The notes under the pieces were generated by a model that ran no database searches, was not told the origin of the DNA, and saw only the letters and a program-made list of their open reading frames with translations. A stretch of DNA of 64,000 nt from Rhizomicrobium sp. (lineage in GTDB: Bacteria; Pseudomonadota; Alphaproteobacteria; Micropepsales; Micropepsaceae), in contig JBBCGJ010000001.1 in NCBI GenBank assembly GCA_037200985.1, positions 4,316,756 to 4,380,755 of the forward strand, given 5' to 3'. Positions 51,674 through 59,882 of the stretch are shown here, one piece after another. The position numbers and the translations under genes are program-made. The first letter of the stretch is position 1; the number at the start of each line of letters is the position of its first letter.

Positions 51674-53947
51674 ATGACTAGGATTCATCGCCGTCGTTCG
51701 GCCAACTATGCCAAGGCGCTCGCGTGCAGCACGGCGCTCGCCGCGGTGTTCGTCGGCGTGGCACCGGCTTTCGCGGACGACGCCATCGAGACCGTCGTCG
51801 TCACCGCGCGCCAGCGCTCGGAAGACATCCACGACCTGCCGGCGCAGGACACGGCGTTCACAGCCGGCGATATCCTCGCCCGGGGCATCACGTCCCCGGC
51901 CGACTTCCTAAGCGCGGTCCCGAACGTAACCTTCATTCCGACGCAGAACGCCGGAACGAGTTTTATCGTCATGCGCGGCATCTCCCAGGCGCGCAACAGC
52001 GAGCCCTCCGCCGCGATCGTGGTCGACGGCGTGGAGATGACCCAGCCGGCGCAGTTCAACCAGGAACTGCTCGACATCCAGCAGATCGAGGTTCTGAAGG
52101 GCCCGCAGGGCGCGCTCTACGGCCGCAACGCCATCGGCGGCGCGATCATCATCACCACCGCGCAGCCGACCGATACCTGGGAGGAGCGCTTCACGGCCGG
52201 CTATGAGAGCGGCCCCGGCTTCAAGCTGCAGGGCGTCGTCAGCGGCCCGCTCACCGATACGCTGAAGATCCGCGTCGCTGCCTCCTATTTCAACACTGAC
52301 GGCCATCTGCGGAACATCGACACGGTCGACCCATCGGCGCGCCGCGACGCCGATCCGGTCAAGGACTTCAACGGCCGCGTCGCGCTCCTCTACACGCCGA
52401 CCGACAACTTCACGGCCGATCTGCGATTCTCGACCGATATCCTGAACACGCGCGGCCTCTACTACGTCGTGCCGGCCTTCGGCTCGCCGGACTTCAACAA
52501 TCCGAATTTTACGGCCCAGCCGATCGATCTGAACAATTCGGGCTTCGACGACCGCCAGATCTACGATACGTCGTTGAAGATGACCTACGACACCGGCGGC
52601 GGCGAGATTTCTTCGATCACCGGCTACAACACGACGCGCGAAATCCTCACCGGCGACGGCTACCCCTTCAATCCGTTCGGGCACTCGATGGTCGGCTTCG
52701 ACTATGGCCAGTCCCAGCTCCTGAACGAAAAGACCTTCTCGCAGGAATTGCGCTTCACGTCGCCGTCCACCGGCCGCTTCCGCTACATGGGCGGCGGACA
52801 GATCTTCGCGACCCAGCGCTTCATCTCGACCGGCAATACGTTTGACGGTCCGACCGATTCCGGCGTGCAGCCGATCTACCGCATACCGAATCCGCAATTC
52901 GGCCTGTCGTCTTTCGCCCCGCAATCGCAGGTCAGCTTCCTCGCCGACAGCCAGAACCAGTTCGCCTGGGCTTTCTATTTCGACACCTCGACGGAGATCA
53001 CGGACGATCTCGAATTGTCGCTGAACGCGCGCTACGACAGCGACCACCGGAAGAACACGACGCTCACGCCGCAGGAATTCCTCGACGCCAACCCGATCAC
53101 CGGTCGCGCTGCGATCGCGGCGACGACGGGCCAGAAGCGCTCCCATACCTGGGATGCGTTCCAGCCCCAGGCGATCCTGCGCTACACGGTCGACGACAAC
53201 GTGAACGTCTACGCCAGCTATGGCCGCGGTTTTCGCAGCGGCGGCTTCAACCAGACGGGCGTCGCCACGGCAGCCGCGCTGGCGGGCTTCGACAATGTCG
53301 GCGACATGTTCAACGCCGAAACCGCCACCACCTACGAAGTCGGCGCCAAGACCCGCTGGTTCGACAACCGGCTGAGCGTCAACGGCGCCGTCTACAGGAC
53401 GCAGGACCATAACGACTATTATTTCGTGTTCCTGGCCTCCAACTCGACGCAGAATCTCGGCAACATCTCGGGCGTGCGCTTCACCGGCGTCGATCTCGAC
53501 GCCACGGCACAGATCACCGACGAGTTCAGCGCCAATGTCGGCTTCGGCTATACCGACAGCGACATCACGAAATTCCCCGGCGCGTCGAGCGCCCTGGTCG
53601 TGGGCTCGAAGGCGCCGCTGGTGTCAGACTACACCCTCAATGTCGGGCTGCAATATGAGCATCCCCTGTGGGAAGGCGTGAAGGGCATGATCCGCTTCGA
53701 CGACAACCTGGTCGGTCCGACCACCTTCGTCATCCCGGTGCCGGCGGCGGGCGAGCCGACGCCGGTCGCGCGCGATCCGCTCAACCTCGCCAGCCTGCGC
53801 ATCGGGATCGAGGCCGAGGATTGGCGCGTCACAGCCTGGTCCAAGAACCTGTTCGACAAGCGCTACAACACCGAATACTCGACCGGCGGCTTCCTCTTCA
53901 AAGGCCAGCCGTTGACCTGGGGTATCGATTTTACGAAGAAATTCTGA
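51674..53947 (+). CDS. TonB-dependent outer-membrane receptor (catabolic cluster)
   Basis: The 757-residue precursor has a signal peptide (KALACSTALAAVFVGVAPAFA), a TonB-box-like IETVVVTARQR, a plug domain with SPADFLSAVPNVTF, VVDGVEMTQPAQF and VEVLKGPQGALYGRNAIGGAI, and a beta-barrel closing with WGIDFTKKF. It resembles the FecA/CirA-like receptors expanded in heterotroph alphaproteobacteria, many of which take up organic substrates rather than siderophores. Downstream of a CoA-transferase and tandem operator candidates, it probably imports the compound degraded by this cluster. Confidence 0.93.
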   Translation: MTRIHRRRSANYAKALACSTALAAVFVGVAPAFADDAIETVVVTARQRSEDIHDLPAQDTAFTAGDILARGITSPADFLSAVPNVTFIPTQNAGTSFIVMRGISQARNSEPSAAIVVDGVEMTQPAQFNQELLDIQQIEVLKGPQGALYGRNAIGGAIIITTAQPTDTWEERFTAGYESGPGFKLQGVVSGPLTDTLKIRVAASYFNTDGHLRNIDTVDPSARRDADPVKDFNGRVALLYTPTDNFTADLRFSTDILNTRGLYYVVPAFGSPDFNNPNFTAQPIDLNNSGFDDRQIYDTSLKMTYDTGGGEISSITGYNTTREILTGDGYPFNPFGHSMVGFDYGQSQLLNEKTFSQELRFTSPSTGRFRYMGGGQIFATQRFISTGNTFDGPTDSGVQPIYRIPNPQFGLSSFAPQSQVSFLADSQNQFAWAFYFDTSTEITDDLELSLNARYDSDHRKNTTLTPQEFLDANPITGRAAIAATTGQKRSHTWDAFQPQAILRYTVDDNVNVYASYGRGFRSGGFNQTGVATAAALAGFDNVGDMFNAETATTYEVGAKTRWFDNRLSVNGAVYRTQDHNDYYFVFLASNSTQNLGNISGVRFTGVDLDATAQITDEFSANVGFGYTDSDITKFPGASSALVVGSKAPLVSDYTLNVGLQYEHPLWEGVKGMIRFDDNLVGPTTFVIPVPAAGEPTPVARDPLNLASLRIGIEAEDWRVTAWSKNLFDKRYNTEYSTGGFLFKGQPLTWGIDFTKKF

Positions 53948-53952
53948 TCGCG

Positions 53953-53979
53953 GCGGGGGCGGTGGCCAAGCCGCCCCGC
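53953..53979. terminator. GC-rich hairpin between convergent receptor and iclR genes
   Basis: GCGGGGGCGG and CCGCCCCGC pair with one bulge over an eight-base loop in the 32-base gap between the two stop codons. It may act as a bidirectional terminator, although there is no T-tract. Confidence 0.45.
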
Positions 53980-54852
53980 TCAATCGGGATGGACCGAACG
54001 CAACAGATAGGGCTGGCGGCGGATCGCCGTCTCGATCGTGCGCGCGGCGCTCTGCAGGATCGGCAGCCGCGTCCGGATCAGCTCCTCGAGCGCCACGCGC
54101 GATGTCGAGGTCGAGCAGTTGATCGCCGCGAGCGAGCGGCCGGCGGCATCCAGGATCGGCACGGCGATCGAGATCAGCCCGTAGTCGAGTTCGTCCTGTG
54201 TCGCGGAATAGCCGCTCCGCCGCACCTCCGCGAACAGCTTGCGGAGTTCGGCCCGCGACGTGACCGTGTGCTCGGTGAAAGGCGTGAACGTGCCGGTGTC
54301 CAGATAGTGATTGCGGACGTCCTCATGCTCAAAGGCCAGCATCGCGCGTCCCAGGGACGTCGCATAGGCGGGATAGCGCGTGCCGATCCCGGCGGCCAGC
54401 CGGACCATGCGATTGGTCGACACATGCACCAGATAGAGGATGTCGGACCCGCTGAGCACCGCCAGGGAAGAACTGTCGCCCGTCTCGTCGCGCACCGCCT
54501 GGAGGTGCGGGCGCACCAACTCGCCCAGGCTCATCGAATCCAGATAGGCGGAGGCAAAGCTCATCACCTCGGGCCGGAGCAGGAAATGGCGGTGGTGCTT
54601 GGCGACATAGCCGAGCTTGACCAGGGTGTTGAGGCAGCGCCGCGCCGCTGCCGGCGACAGCTTGGTGATTTCCGCCACCTCGCTCAGGGTCATCTGCGGA
54701 TTGTCGCGCCCGAACGCGCGCAGGACGGACAAGCCTCTCTCCAGCGTCGAGAGATATTCGGTGTCGGTATGGGGTTCTGTGTCGGAATCCATCGTCGCAT
54801 TGAAAAGGCGTCGGGCGCGCCCACTAGAAGCCGGTGCACCGTTTTTGTCCAT
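53980..54852 (-). CDS. IclR-family transcriptional regulator
   Basis: The 290-residue protein has the N-terminal IclR winged helix (STLERGLSVLRAFG, MTLSEVAEITKLSPAAARRCL, LVKLGYV) and the C-terminal ligand domain (RMVRLAAGIGTRYPAYATSLG, GYSATQDELDYGLISIAVPI, AAINCSTSTSR). This is the pattern of the PobR/PcaR branch that controls aromatic or organic-acid catabolism. The ATG at 54852 is chosen; another at 54792 would remove 20 poorly conserved residues. A perfect palindrome 19 bases upstream recurs across the cluster, so autoregulation and control of the neighbouring genes are likely. The effector is presumably the substrate of the pathway. Confidence 0.9.
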   Translation of the reverse strand: MDKNGAPASSGRARRLFNATMDSDTEPHTDTEYLSTLERGLSVLRAFGRDNPQMTLSEVAEITKLSPAAARRCLNTLVKLGYVAKHHRHFLLRPEVMSFASAYLDSMSLGELVRPHLQAVRDETGDSSSLAVLSGSDILYLVHVSTNRMVRLAAGIGTRYPAYATSLGRAMLAFEHEDVRNHYLDTGTFTPFTEHTVTSRAELRKLFAEVRRSGYSATQDELDYGLISIAVPILDAAGRSLAAINCSTSTSRVALEELIRTRLPILQSAARTIETAIRRQPYLLRSVHPD

Positions 54853-54870
54853 GACGGGCGGTCGCGCCGT

Positions 54871-54887
54871 TTTTCGCACTTCGAAAA
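54871..54887. promoter_or_regulatory. IclR-type operator candidate 5: TTTTCG-CACTT-CGAAAA
   Basis: A perfect 6-5-6 palindrome lies between the iclR gene (start 54852) and the divergent MetE-like gene (start 54962). Its arms are identical to those of the site at 49289-49305, about 5.6 kb away in front of the other MetE-like gene. Confidence 0.7.
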
Positions 54888-54961
54888 TTCCACCGACTAT
54901 AGAAAATGTGTAAGCTCCCATGCCTTCCCGGGCAAGCCACCAAGCAAAAAGGGCCGCAGTC

Positions 54962-55993
54962 ATGCTTCCGCTTTTCCCGACGAGCCTTGTCGGTTCCTAC
55001 GCACAGCCGGACTGGCTGCTGGACCGCTCCAAGCTGGCCAAGCGTTTTCCGCCGCGCGTGCGCGCCGGCGAGTTGTGGCGGATCGATCCGCAATGGCTCG
55101 AAGAGGCGCAGGACGACGCGACGCGGCTCGCGATCCTGGACCAGGAGCGTGCCGGCCTCGACATCATCACCGACGGCGAAATCCGCCGCGAGAGCTATTC
55201 CAACCGTTTCGCGACCGAGCTTGACGGCGTCGATCTGGACAATCCGGGCACCGCGCTGGACCGAAGCGGCCATCCCAATCCGGTTCCGCGCGTCGTCGGC
55301 AAGATCCGCCGCCGCGGCCCGGTCGAGGTGCGGGATCTGAAATTCCTCAAATCGCAGACCGCCAAACCGGTGAAGATGACCGTGCCCGGCCCCTTCACGA
55401 TGGCGCAGCAGGCGCAGAACGATTTCTACAAGAGCGAGGAGGAGATGGCGCTGGACTACGCCGCCGCCGTGAACGAGGAGATCAAGGACCTCTTCGCCGC
55501 CGGCGCCGATGTGGTGCAGATCGACGAGCCCTATATGCAGGCGCGGCCCGACAAGGCGCGGCAGTTCGGCGTTGCGGCGCTGAACCGCGCGCTCGACGGC
55601 GTGACGGGCACGACGGCGGTGCACATCTGCTTCGGCTATGCCGCGATCATCCATGAGCGGCCGACCGGCTATTCCTTCCTGCCCGAGTTCGAGCACACCA
55701 CGGCCAAGCAGATCTCCGTCGAGACCGCGCAATCCCATCTCGACTGTTCCGTGCTGAAGACCCTGCCCGACAAGACGATCATCCTGGGCACGCTCGACCT
55801 GTCGACGCACGAGATCGAGACGCCCGAGATCGTGGCCGAACGCATCGAGCGCGCTCTGCCTTACGTCGATGCGAAGCGCATTGTGGTCGCGCCGGATTGC
55901 GGTCTCAAATACCTGCCGCGCGCGGTCGCGTTCGGCAAGATGAAGGCGATGGCGGACGGCGCTCGGATCGTCCGGCAGAAGATCGCGGGATAG
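54962..55993 (+). CDS. MetE-like zinc-dependent methyl- or alkyltransferase, copy 2
   Basis: The 343-residue protein is a second stand-alone MetE C-terminal-type enzyme: LFPTSLVGSYAQP, IITDGEIRRESYSN, KMTVPGPFTMAQQ, VVQIDEPYMQ. The zinc site is probably His221/Cys223 (VHICFGY), Glu254 and Cys313 (PDCGLK). It differs clearly from copy 1, so the two probably have different substrates or sequential roles. The ATG at 54962 follows AAAAGGG; an ATG at 54920 would add 14 residues unlike the family. It is divergent from iclR with a perfect operator-like palindrome between them, and an alpha/beta hydrolase follows 17 bases after. Confidence 0.78.
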   Translation: MLPLFPTSLVGSYAQPDWLLDRSKLAKRFPPRVRAGELWRIDPQWLEEAQDDATRLAILDQERAGLDIITDGEIRRESYSNRFATELDGVDLDNPGTALDRSGHPNPVPRVVGKIRRRGPVEVRDLKFLKSQTAKPVKMTVPGPFTMAQQAQNDFYKSEEEMALDYAAAVNEEIKDLFAAGADVVQIDEPYMQARPDKARQFGVAALNRALDGVTGTTAVHICFGYAAIIHERPTGYSFLPEFEHTTAKQISVETAQSHLDCSVLKTLPDKTIILGTLDLSTHEIETPEIVAERIERALPYVDAKRIVVAPDCGLKYLPRAVAFGKMKAMADGARIVRQKIAG

Positions 55994-56010
55994 TCGCACC
56001 GATCCCGTCG

Positions 56011-56721
56011 ATGAAACCGGACCTCCTGCTATTGCCGGGGATGCTGAGCGACGCGGCGTTCTGGGGCGCCCAGACGGCCGCGCTCGCCGAGATCCGCGTG
56101 ACGCGTGTGCCTCACTACGGCCTCGCCGACACCATCGAGACGATGGCCGAGGGGGTCCTGCGCGACGCGCCGGATATCTTCGACCTCGCCGGTCATTCGA
56201 TGGGCGGACGGGTGGCGCAGGAGATCGTACGCCGCGCGCCCGGCCGGGTGCGGCGCCTGGCGCTCTTCGCCACCGACTATCGCGGTCCTGCCGACGCCCC
56301 GGCGCGCGACGCCGAGGCCGCGCAGCACGACGCCATGCTCGCGCGGGCCCGCGCAATCGGGATCGCGGCCTGGGCGGCCGAATGGGCGAGAGGCATGGTC
56401 GCGCCCCAACGCCTCGGCGATGCGCCGCTGCTGTCCGCCGTGGCGGCGATGATCGCGCGCCATTCGCTGGATCAGCTCGCCGCGCATGTCCGGGCTGGCC
56501 TTACGCGTCCGGACTTCTCCGGCCTGCTGCCCCGCATCGGATGTCCGACGCTGGTCTGCGCCGGCCGCGAGGACAGCCTGCGTACCGTCGACACGCATCG
56601 CGCCATGGCGGCGCTCATCCCGGGTGCACGGCTAGTCGTTCTCGAACGCTGCGGCCACATGGTCGCGATGGAGCAGCCGGACGCCGTGACGGCCGCCCTG
56701 CGCGAATGGCTGTCGCATTAG
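56011..56721 (+). CDS. alpha/beta hydrolase
   Basis: The 236-residue protein has the alpha/beta-hydrolase triad: Ser in AGHSMGGR (about residue 67), Asp in GREDSLRTV and His in CGHMVAMEQP. The fold is of the small esterase/MenH-like group. It follows the second MetE-like gene by 17 bases and should be co-transcribed with it, so it may hydrolyse an ester or thioester made or consumed in the pathway. The ATG at 56011 is chosen because the conserved N-terminus (DLLLLPGMLSD) begins there. Confidence 0.8.
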   Translation: MKPDLLLLPGMLSDAAFWGAQTAALAEIRVTRVPHYGLADTIETMAEGVLRDAPDIFDLAGHSMGGRVAQEIVRRAPGRVRRLALFATDYRGPADAPARDAEAAQHDAMLARARAIGIAAWAAEWARGMVAPQRLGDAPLLSAVAAMIARHSLDQLAAHVRAGLTRPDFSGLLPRIGCPTLVCAGREDSLRTVDTHRAMAALIPGARLVVLERCGHMVAMEQPDAVTAALREWLSH

Positions 56722-56738
56722 AACGTGCCGCGCGCGAC

Positions 56739-57104
56739 CTACTGCTTCCCCGCCACGAGGGTCGCCGTGCACGTTCCGCCGAACGGATCGGTCACCGACC
56801 AGGAATCGCCGACAGCCCTCGGCTGCGAGGAATTGCAGACCGGCTTCATGTTCGCGTCGGGCGCGGGGTCGGTTTGCGTGTAGCAGATCGTCGATCCGTC
56901 GTCCTTCCAGGTCCCCGTGCTTTGCGGATGACCGGTCGGAGTCACGCTGAACGTGCCGTCCTGGGCGACATAGATTTTCGTCACGTCGCCATCGGCGTAT
57001 TTGCAGGACACGGTGTTGCCGAAATAGCCGGAGAGGTCTCCAGCCTGCGCGCCGGATGCCAATGCGAGAAATGCGGCAGCCGCCAGCGCCAATGTCGTTT
57101 TCAT
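56739..57104 (-). CDS. small secreted protein, paralogue of 46738-47106
   Basis: The 121-residue precursor has a signal peptide (TTLALAAAAFLALASGAQA) and a mature region with YADGDVTKIYVAQDGTFSV and four cysteines (SCKY, ICYTQ, PVCN, GTCT). It shares length, spacing and core motifs with the protein at 46738-47106. The two lie almost exactly 10 kb apart, on the same strand, at either end of the IclR-linked region. Function unknown. The start ATG at 57104 follows GGAGGGAAAC, a strong ribosome-binding site. Confidence 0.78.
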   Translation of the reverse strand: MKTTLALAAAAFLALASGAQAGDLSGYFGNTVSCKYADGDVTKIYVAQDGTFSVTPTGHPQSTGTWKDDGSTICYTQTDPAPDANMKPVCNSSQPRAVGDSWSVTDPFGGTCTATLVAGKQ

Positions 57105-57489
57105 GTTTCCCTCCCTGATGACGGCCGCTCGACGGACCGCCGAAGCCAAATCTTACCGCCTCGCCTTTTACCTTTTAATACGGCGCCCGGCGGTTTCGCG
57201 GGCGCACCGACTCTGTGCTGCCGGAGATATCGCGACGGCTCCGCGTTTGGTGCATCGCACAAGAATCGCCAAGTCGAACGCCGCGAATTCATCCCAAGAG
57301 ACAGGAATACTGGTATTATTTCTACTAGTTACTGGACATCCTGAAACATAGCGCTCCCAATTGCGGGGACCGGCCGTGCTTCGCGGAAAGGCTGCGAAGA
57401 AATTCACGCTGTTGCGTTCTGCCGATTGTATGCAGTCCAAATTAATTGCTATCCTGCCGCAAAATAAAAATCATATCGGGAGGTCTTGC
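57105..57489. other. 385-base gap without a gene
   Basis: Nothing coding is visible between the small secreted protein and the AraC-type gene. The right half (57290-57480) is noticeably AT-richer than its surroundings and must hold the promoters for the divergent genes. It ends with GGGAGG (57478-57483), the ribosome-binding site of the AraC gene. I found no copy of the TTTTCG-N5-CGAAAA palindrome here. Confidence 0.5.
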
Positions 57490-58485
57490 GTGCTCACATA
57501 CTCGACGCATGGTTTGCCGTCGCCGGCGAAGGTTTCCTACTGGAACGACATCATCAGCGACGTCTTCGCGCCGCTGGAAACCCGCCCCGCGGTCGGCAGC
57601 GAGTTCGACGCCGAAGTGCATTGCGCGAATTTCGGACGCCTGAGACTGGCCAACGCGACGTCGCGCGCCGCTACGGTGCGCCGGTCCAGGGGACAGGCGG
57701 CGAAGCTCGACGAGCATCGCTACTTTCTCCACGTCCAGATGCGCGGCCGGCTGATGATCCGGCAGGACGGCCACGACGCGTCGCTGGACGAGGGCGATCT
57801 GGTGCTCAGCGACAGCACGCTGCCCTATACGCTCACCTATGACGACGATTGCAGCACGCTGGTCTTGATCGTCGACGAGGACGAATTGAAGCGCCATCTT
57901 CCGACGCCCGAGGCGATGGTCGGCGTGAAGCTGTCGGGCAGCCAGGGCCTCTCGCGCACCACCTCGCTCATGCTGCGCAGCGTCTGGGACCAGGTTCAGG
58001 AAGGCATTCCGGACGAGCTCGGCTCGCGCATCGCCGACAGCCTGCTCGACATGTTCGCGACGTCCTGCGCGCAGATCAAGGGCGGCGCGGTCGCCGAGGC
58101 GGCCGTCATCGGCGCCCGCCGCGTCCAGATCAAGCGCTATATCGAGGCCAATCTGCGCAATCCGGAGCTCAGCGTGCGCTCCGTCGCGGCCGCGTTCGGC
58201 ATCTCGCCGCGCTACCTGCACATCATGTTCTCCCGCGACGTCGAGACCGTGTCCGACTATGTCCTGCGCCGCCGCCTCGAAGAGTGCGGCCGCCAGCTCG
58301 CCGATGTCCTGTGGCGCCAGCGTACCATCACCGAGATCGCTTTCGGATGGGGCTTCAACAACGCCACCCACTTCGCGCGCGTGTTTCGCAACCACTACGG
58401 CACCAACCCGCGCGACTATCGCAACAGCCGCATCCGATCCGATGCGAGCCACACCGACCGGTCGCCGCGGCTCGTTGAGGCCTGA
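57490..58485 (+). CDS. AraC-family transcriptional regulator
   Basis: The 331-residue protein has an N-terminal AraC-binding cupin-like domain (HVQMRGRLMIRQDG, LDEGDLVLSDSTLPYTL) of the FeaR/NphR type and a C-terminal double helix-turn-helix (VAAAFGISPRYLHIMFSRD, ITEIAFGWGFNNATHFARVFRNHYG, then TNPRDYR). The GTG at 57490 is the start because GGGAGG precedes it by six bases and the family N-terminus begins there; an ATG at 57361 would add 43 unrelated residues. It probably controls the adjacent oxidoreductase gene, which starts 12 bases after its stop. Confidence 0.87.
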   Translation: MLTYSTHGLPSPAKVSYWNDIISDVFAPLETRPAVGSEFDAEVHCANFGRLRLANATSRAATVRRSRGQAAKLDEHRYFLHVQMRGRLMIRQDGHDASLDEGDLVLSDSTLPYTLTYDDDCSTLVLIVDEDELKRHLPTPEAMVGVKLSGSQGLSRTTSLMLRSVWDQVQEGIPDELGSRIADSLLDMFATSCAQIKGGAVAEAAVIGARRVQIKRYIEANLRNPELSVRSVAAAFGISPRYLHIMFSRDVETVSDYVLRRRLEECGRQLADVLWRQRTITEIAFGWGFNNATHFARVFRNHYGTNPRDYRNSRIRSDASHTDRSPRLVEA

Positions 58486-58497
58486 TCGGCAAGCATC

Positions 58498-59514
58498 ATG
58501 CGTGTATATGAAGTCGCTCACGGGGCGAAGGATCTGTCGGGCCTGACCCTGGTCGAGAGGGCCGATCCCGTGCCCGGGCCGCGTCAGGTTCTGGTGCGCA
58601 TTCGCGCGGCGTCGCTGAATTTCCGCGACCTTGCCGTGGTCCAGGGCGTCTACCCCGGCCCGCCCGCCGCCAAGCCCGTCATTCCCTTGTCCGACGGGGC
58701 CGGCGAGGTCCTGGCGGTAGGAGAGGGCGTCACCCGCTTCAAGCCCGGCGACCGCGTCGCGCCGACCTTTTTCCAGGTCTGGATCGAGGGCAAGCCGCGG
58801 CCCAGCCGCGCGCTCGGCGCCGCGCCGGTCGACGGCGTGCTGGCGGAGCAGATCGTGCTGCACGAGGACGGCCTCGTCGCGCTGCCGTCCTGGATGAGCT
58901 TCGAGGAAGGTGCGTCGCTCGCCTGCGCCGCGGTGACGGCGTGGCACGGCCTGATGGTCGCCGGCAATCCGATCCGGCCGGGCGACAGCGTGCTGGTGCT
59001 CGGCACGGGCGGCGTGTCGATGTTCGCGCTGCAATTCGCCCGCGCCGCCGGGGCTCGGGTCATCGCAACCTCTTCGCATGACGAGAAGCTCGAGCGTGCC
59101 AGGGCCCATGGCGCCTCCGACGTCATCAACTACAAGACCCATCCCGACTGGGACAGGGAAGTGATGCGGCTCACCGGCGGCAAAGGCGTCGATTGCGTGA
59201 TCGAGGTCGGCGGCAACGGCACGCTGGCGCGCTCGATGGCAAGCATCGGCTATGGCGGCAAGGTCTCGCTGATCGGCGTGCTGACGAACGCGCAGGGCGG
59301 CGACACGTCGCCGCACGGCTTGATGTTCCGCGGCGCCAGCCTGCACGGCATCTTCGTCGGCAACCGCGTGATGTTCGAGGACATGCTGGCCGCGATGACG
59401 GTGAACGCGATCAAGCCGATCATCGACAAGACTTTCGCCTTCGAGGACGCGGATTCGGCCTACAAATACCAGATGGAAGCCAGGCATTTCGGCAAGGTCG
59501 TGATCCGGGTCTGA
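58498..59514 (+). CDS. zinc-independent MDR-family alcohol dehydrogenase/quinone oxidoreductase
   Basis: The 338-residue medium-chain dehydrogenase/reductase has VRIRAASLNFRDLAVVQG, PLSDGAGEVLAVGEGV, FKPGDRV, the nucleotide-binding VLVLGTGGVSMFALQFARAAG, HGASDVINY and DCVIEVGGNGTL. The conserved zinc-ligand pattern GHE of true alcohol dehydrogenases is absent, so it is more like an NADPH:quinone reductase or enoyl reductase. It is 12 bases downstream of the AraC gene and closes with a hairpin. Confidence 0.83.
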   Translation: MRVYEVAHGAKDLSGLTLVERADPVPGPRQVLVRIRAASLNFRDLAVVQGVYPGPPAAKPVIPLSDGAGEVLAVGEGVTRFKPGDRVAPTFFQVWIEGKPRPSRALGAAPVDGVLAEQIVLHEDGLVALPSWMSFEEGASLACAAVTAWHGLMVAGNPIRPGDSVLVLGTGGVSMFALQFARAAGARVIATSSHDEKLERARAHGASDVINYKTHPDWDREVMRLTGGKGVDCVIEVGGNGTLARSMASIGYGGKVSLIGVLTNAQGGDTSPHGLMFRGASLHGIFVGNRVMFEDMLAAMTVNAIKPIIDKTFAFEDADSAYKYQMEARHFGKVVIRV

Positions 59515-59517
59515 ACC

Positions 59518-59543
59518 ATTCGAAGCCGAAAGGCGGTTCGAAT
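59518..59543 (+). terminator. hairpin after the MDR oxidoreductase gene
   Basis: ATTCGAA and TTCGAAT arms, extended by GCC/GGC around a GAAA loop with a small bulge, form a hairpin three bases after the stop codon. It is a plausible terminator without a T-tract. Confidence 0.5.
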
Positions 59544-59882
59544 CGCGCGGAAGGAGCCGAAGTCATTGAACGGCCGTGCAAATGCGCGTGGACAGGCGCT
59601 TCTCCGGCGGCGGAGCGTTGCGATCCGGATACAGGTGTCGGGATTTGCGTGATTTGGTGCGTAGACCGACTCGGTTCAAGGGGCGGCCGCGAATAAATCC
59701 GTAGACGGAGTTATCCTCCATCGACGCGCGCCAAGGATTTGACATGTAAGTCTTTTGTCAGTCCCGAGTGGGGATGGGCGCAGGGGTGGCCGTGCTGTAT
59801 TACCGCGAACGATACTCTGTTGCGTAAGATTTATTTGAATCCTCCTCTCCGGTTCGGGGCGCCGTTGGCGAACGGGGAGTGG
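59544..59882. other. 339-base gap without a gene
   Basis: No convincing coding sequence is seen between the hairpin after the oxidoreductase and the DUF3800 gene. The right part becomes AT-richer, matching the DUF3800 gene rather than the flanks. No tRNA or attachment-site duplication is visible. Confidence 0.4.

Noticed and set aside
59520-59600. tRNA gene suggested by GGTTCGAATC
   Set aside because: The neighbouring bases do not pair as a T-stem and no acceptor, D or anticodon arms can be drawn. The motif is part of the hairpin after the MDR gene.
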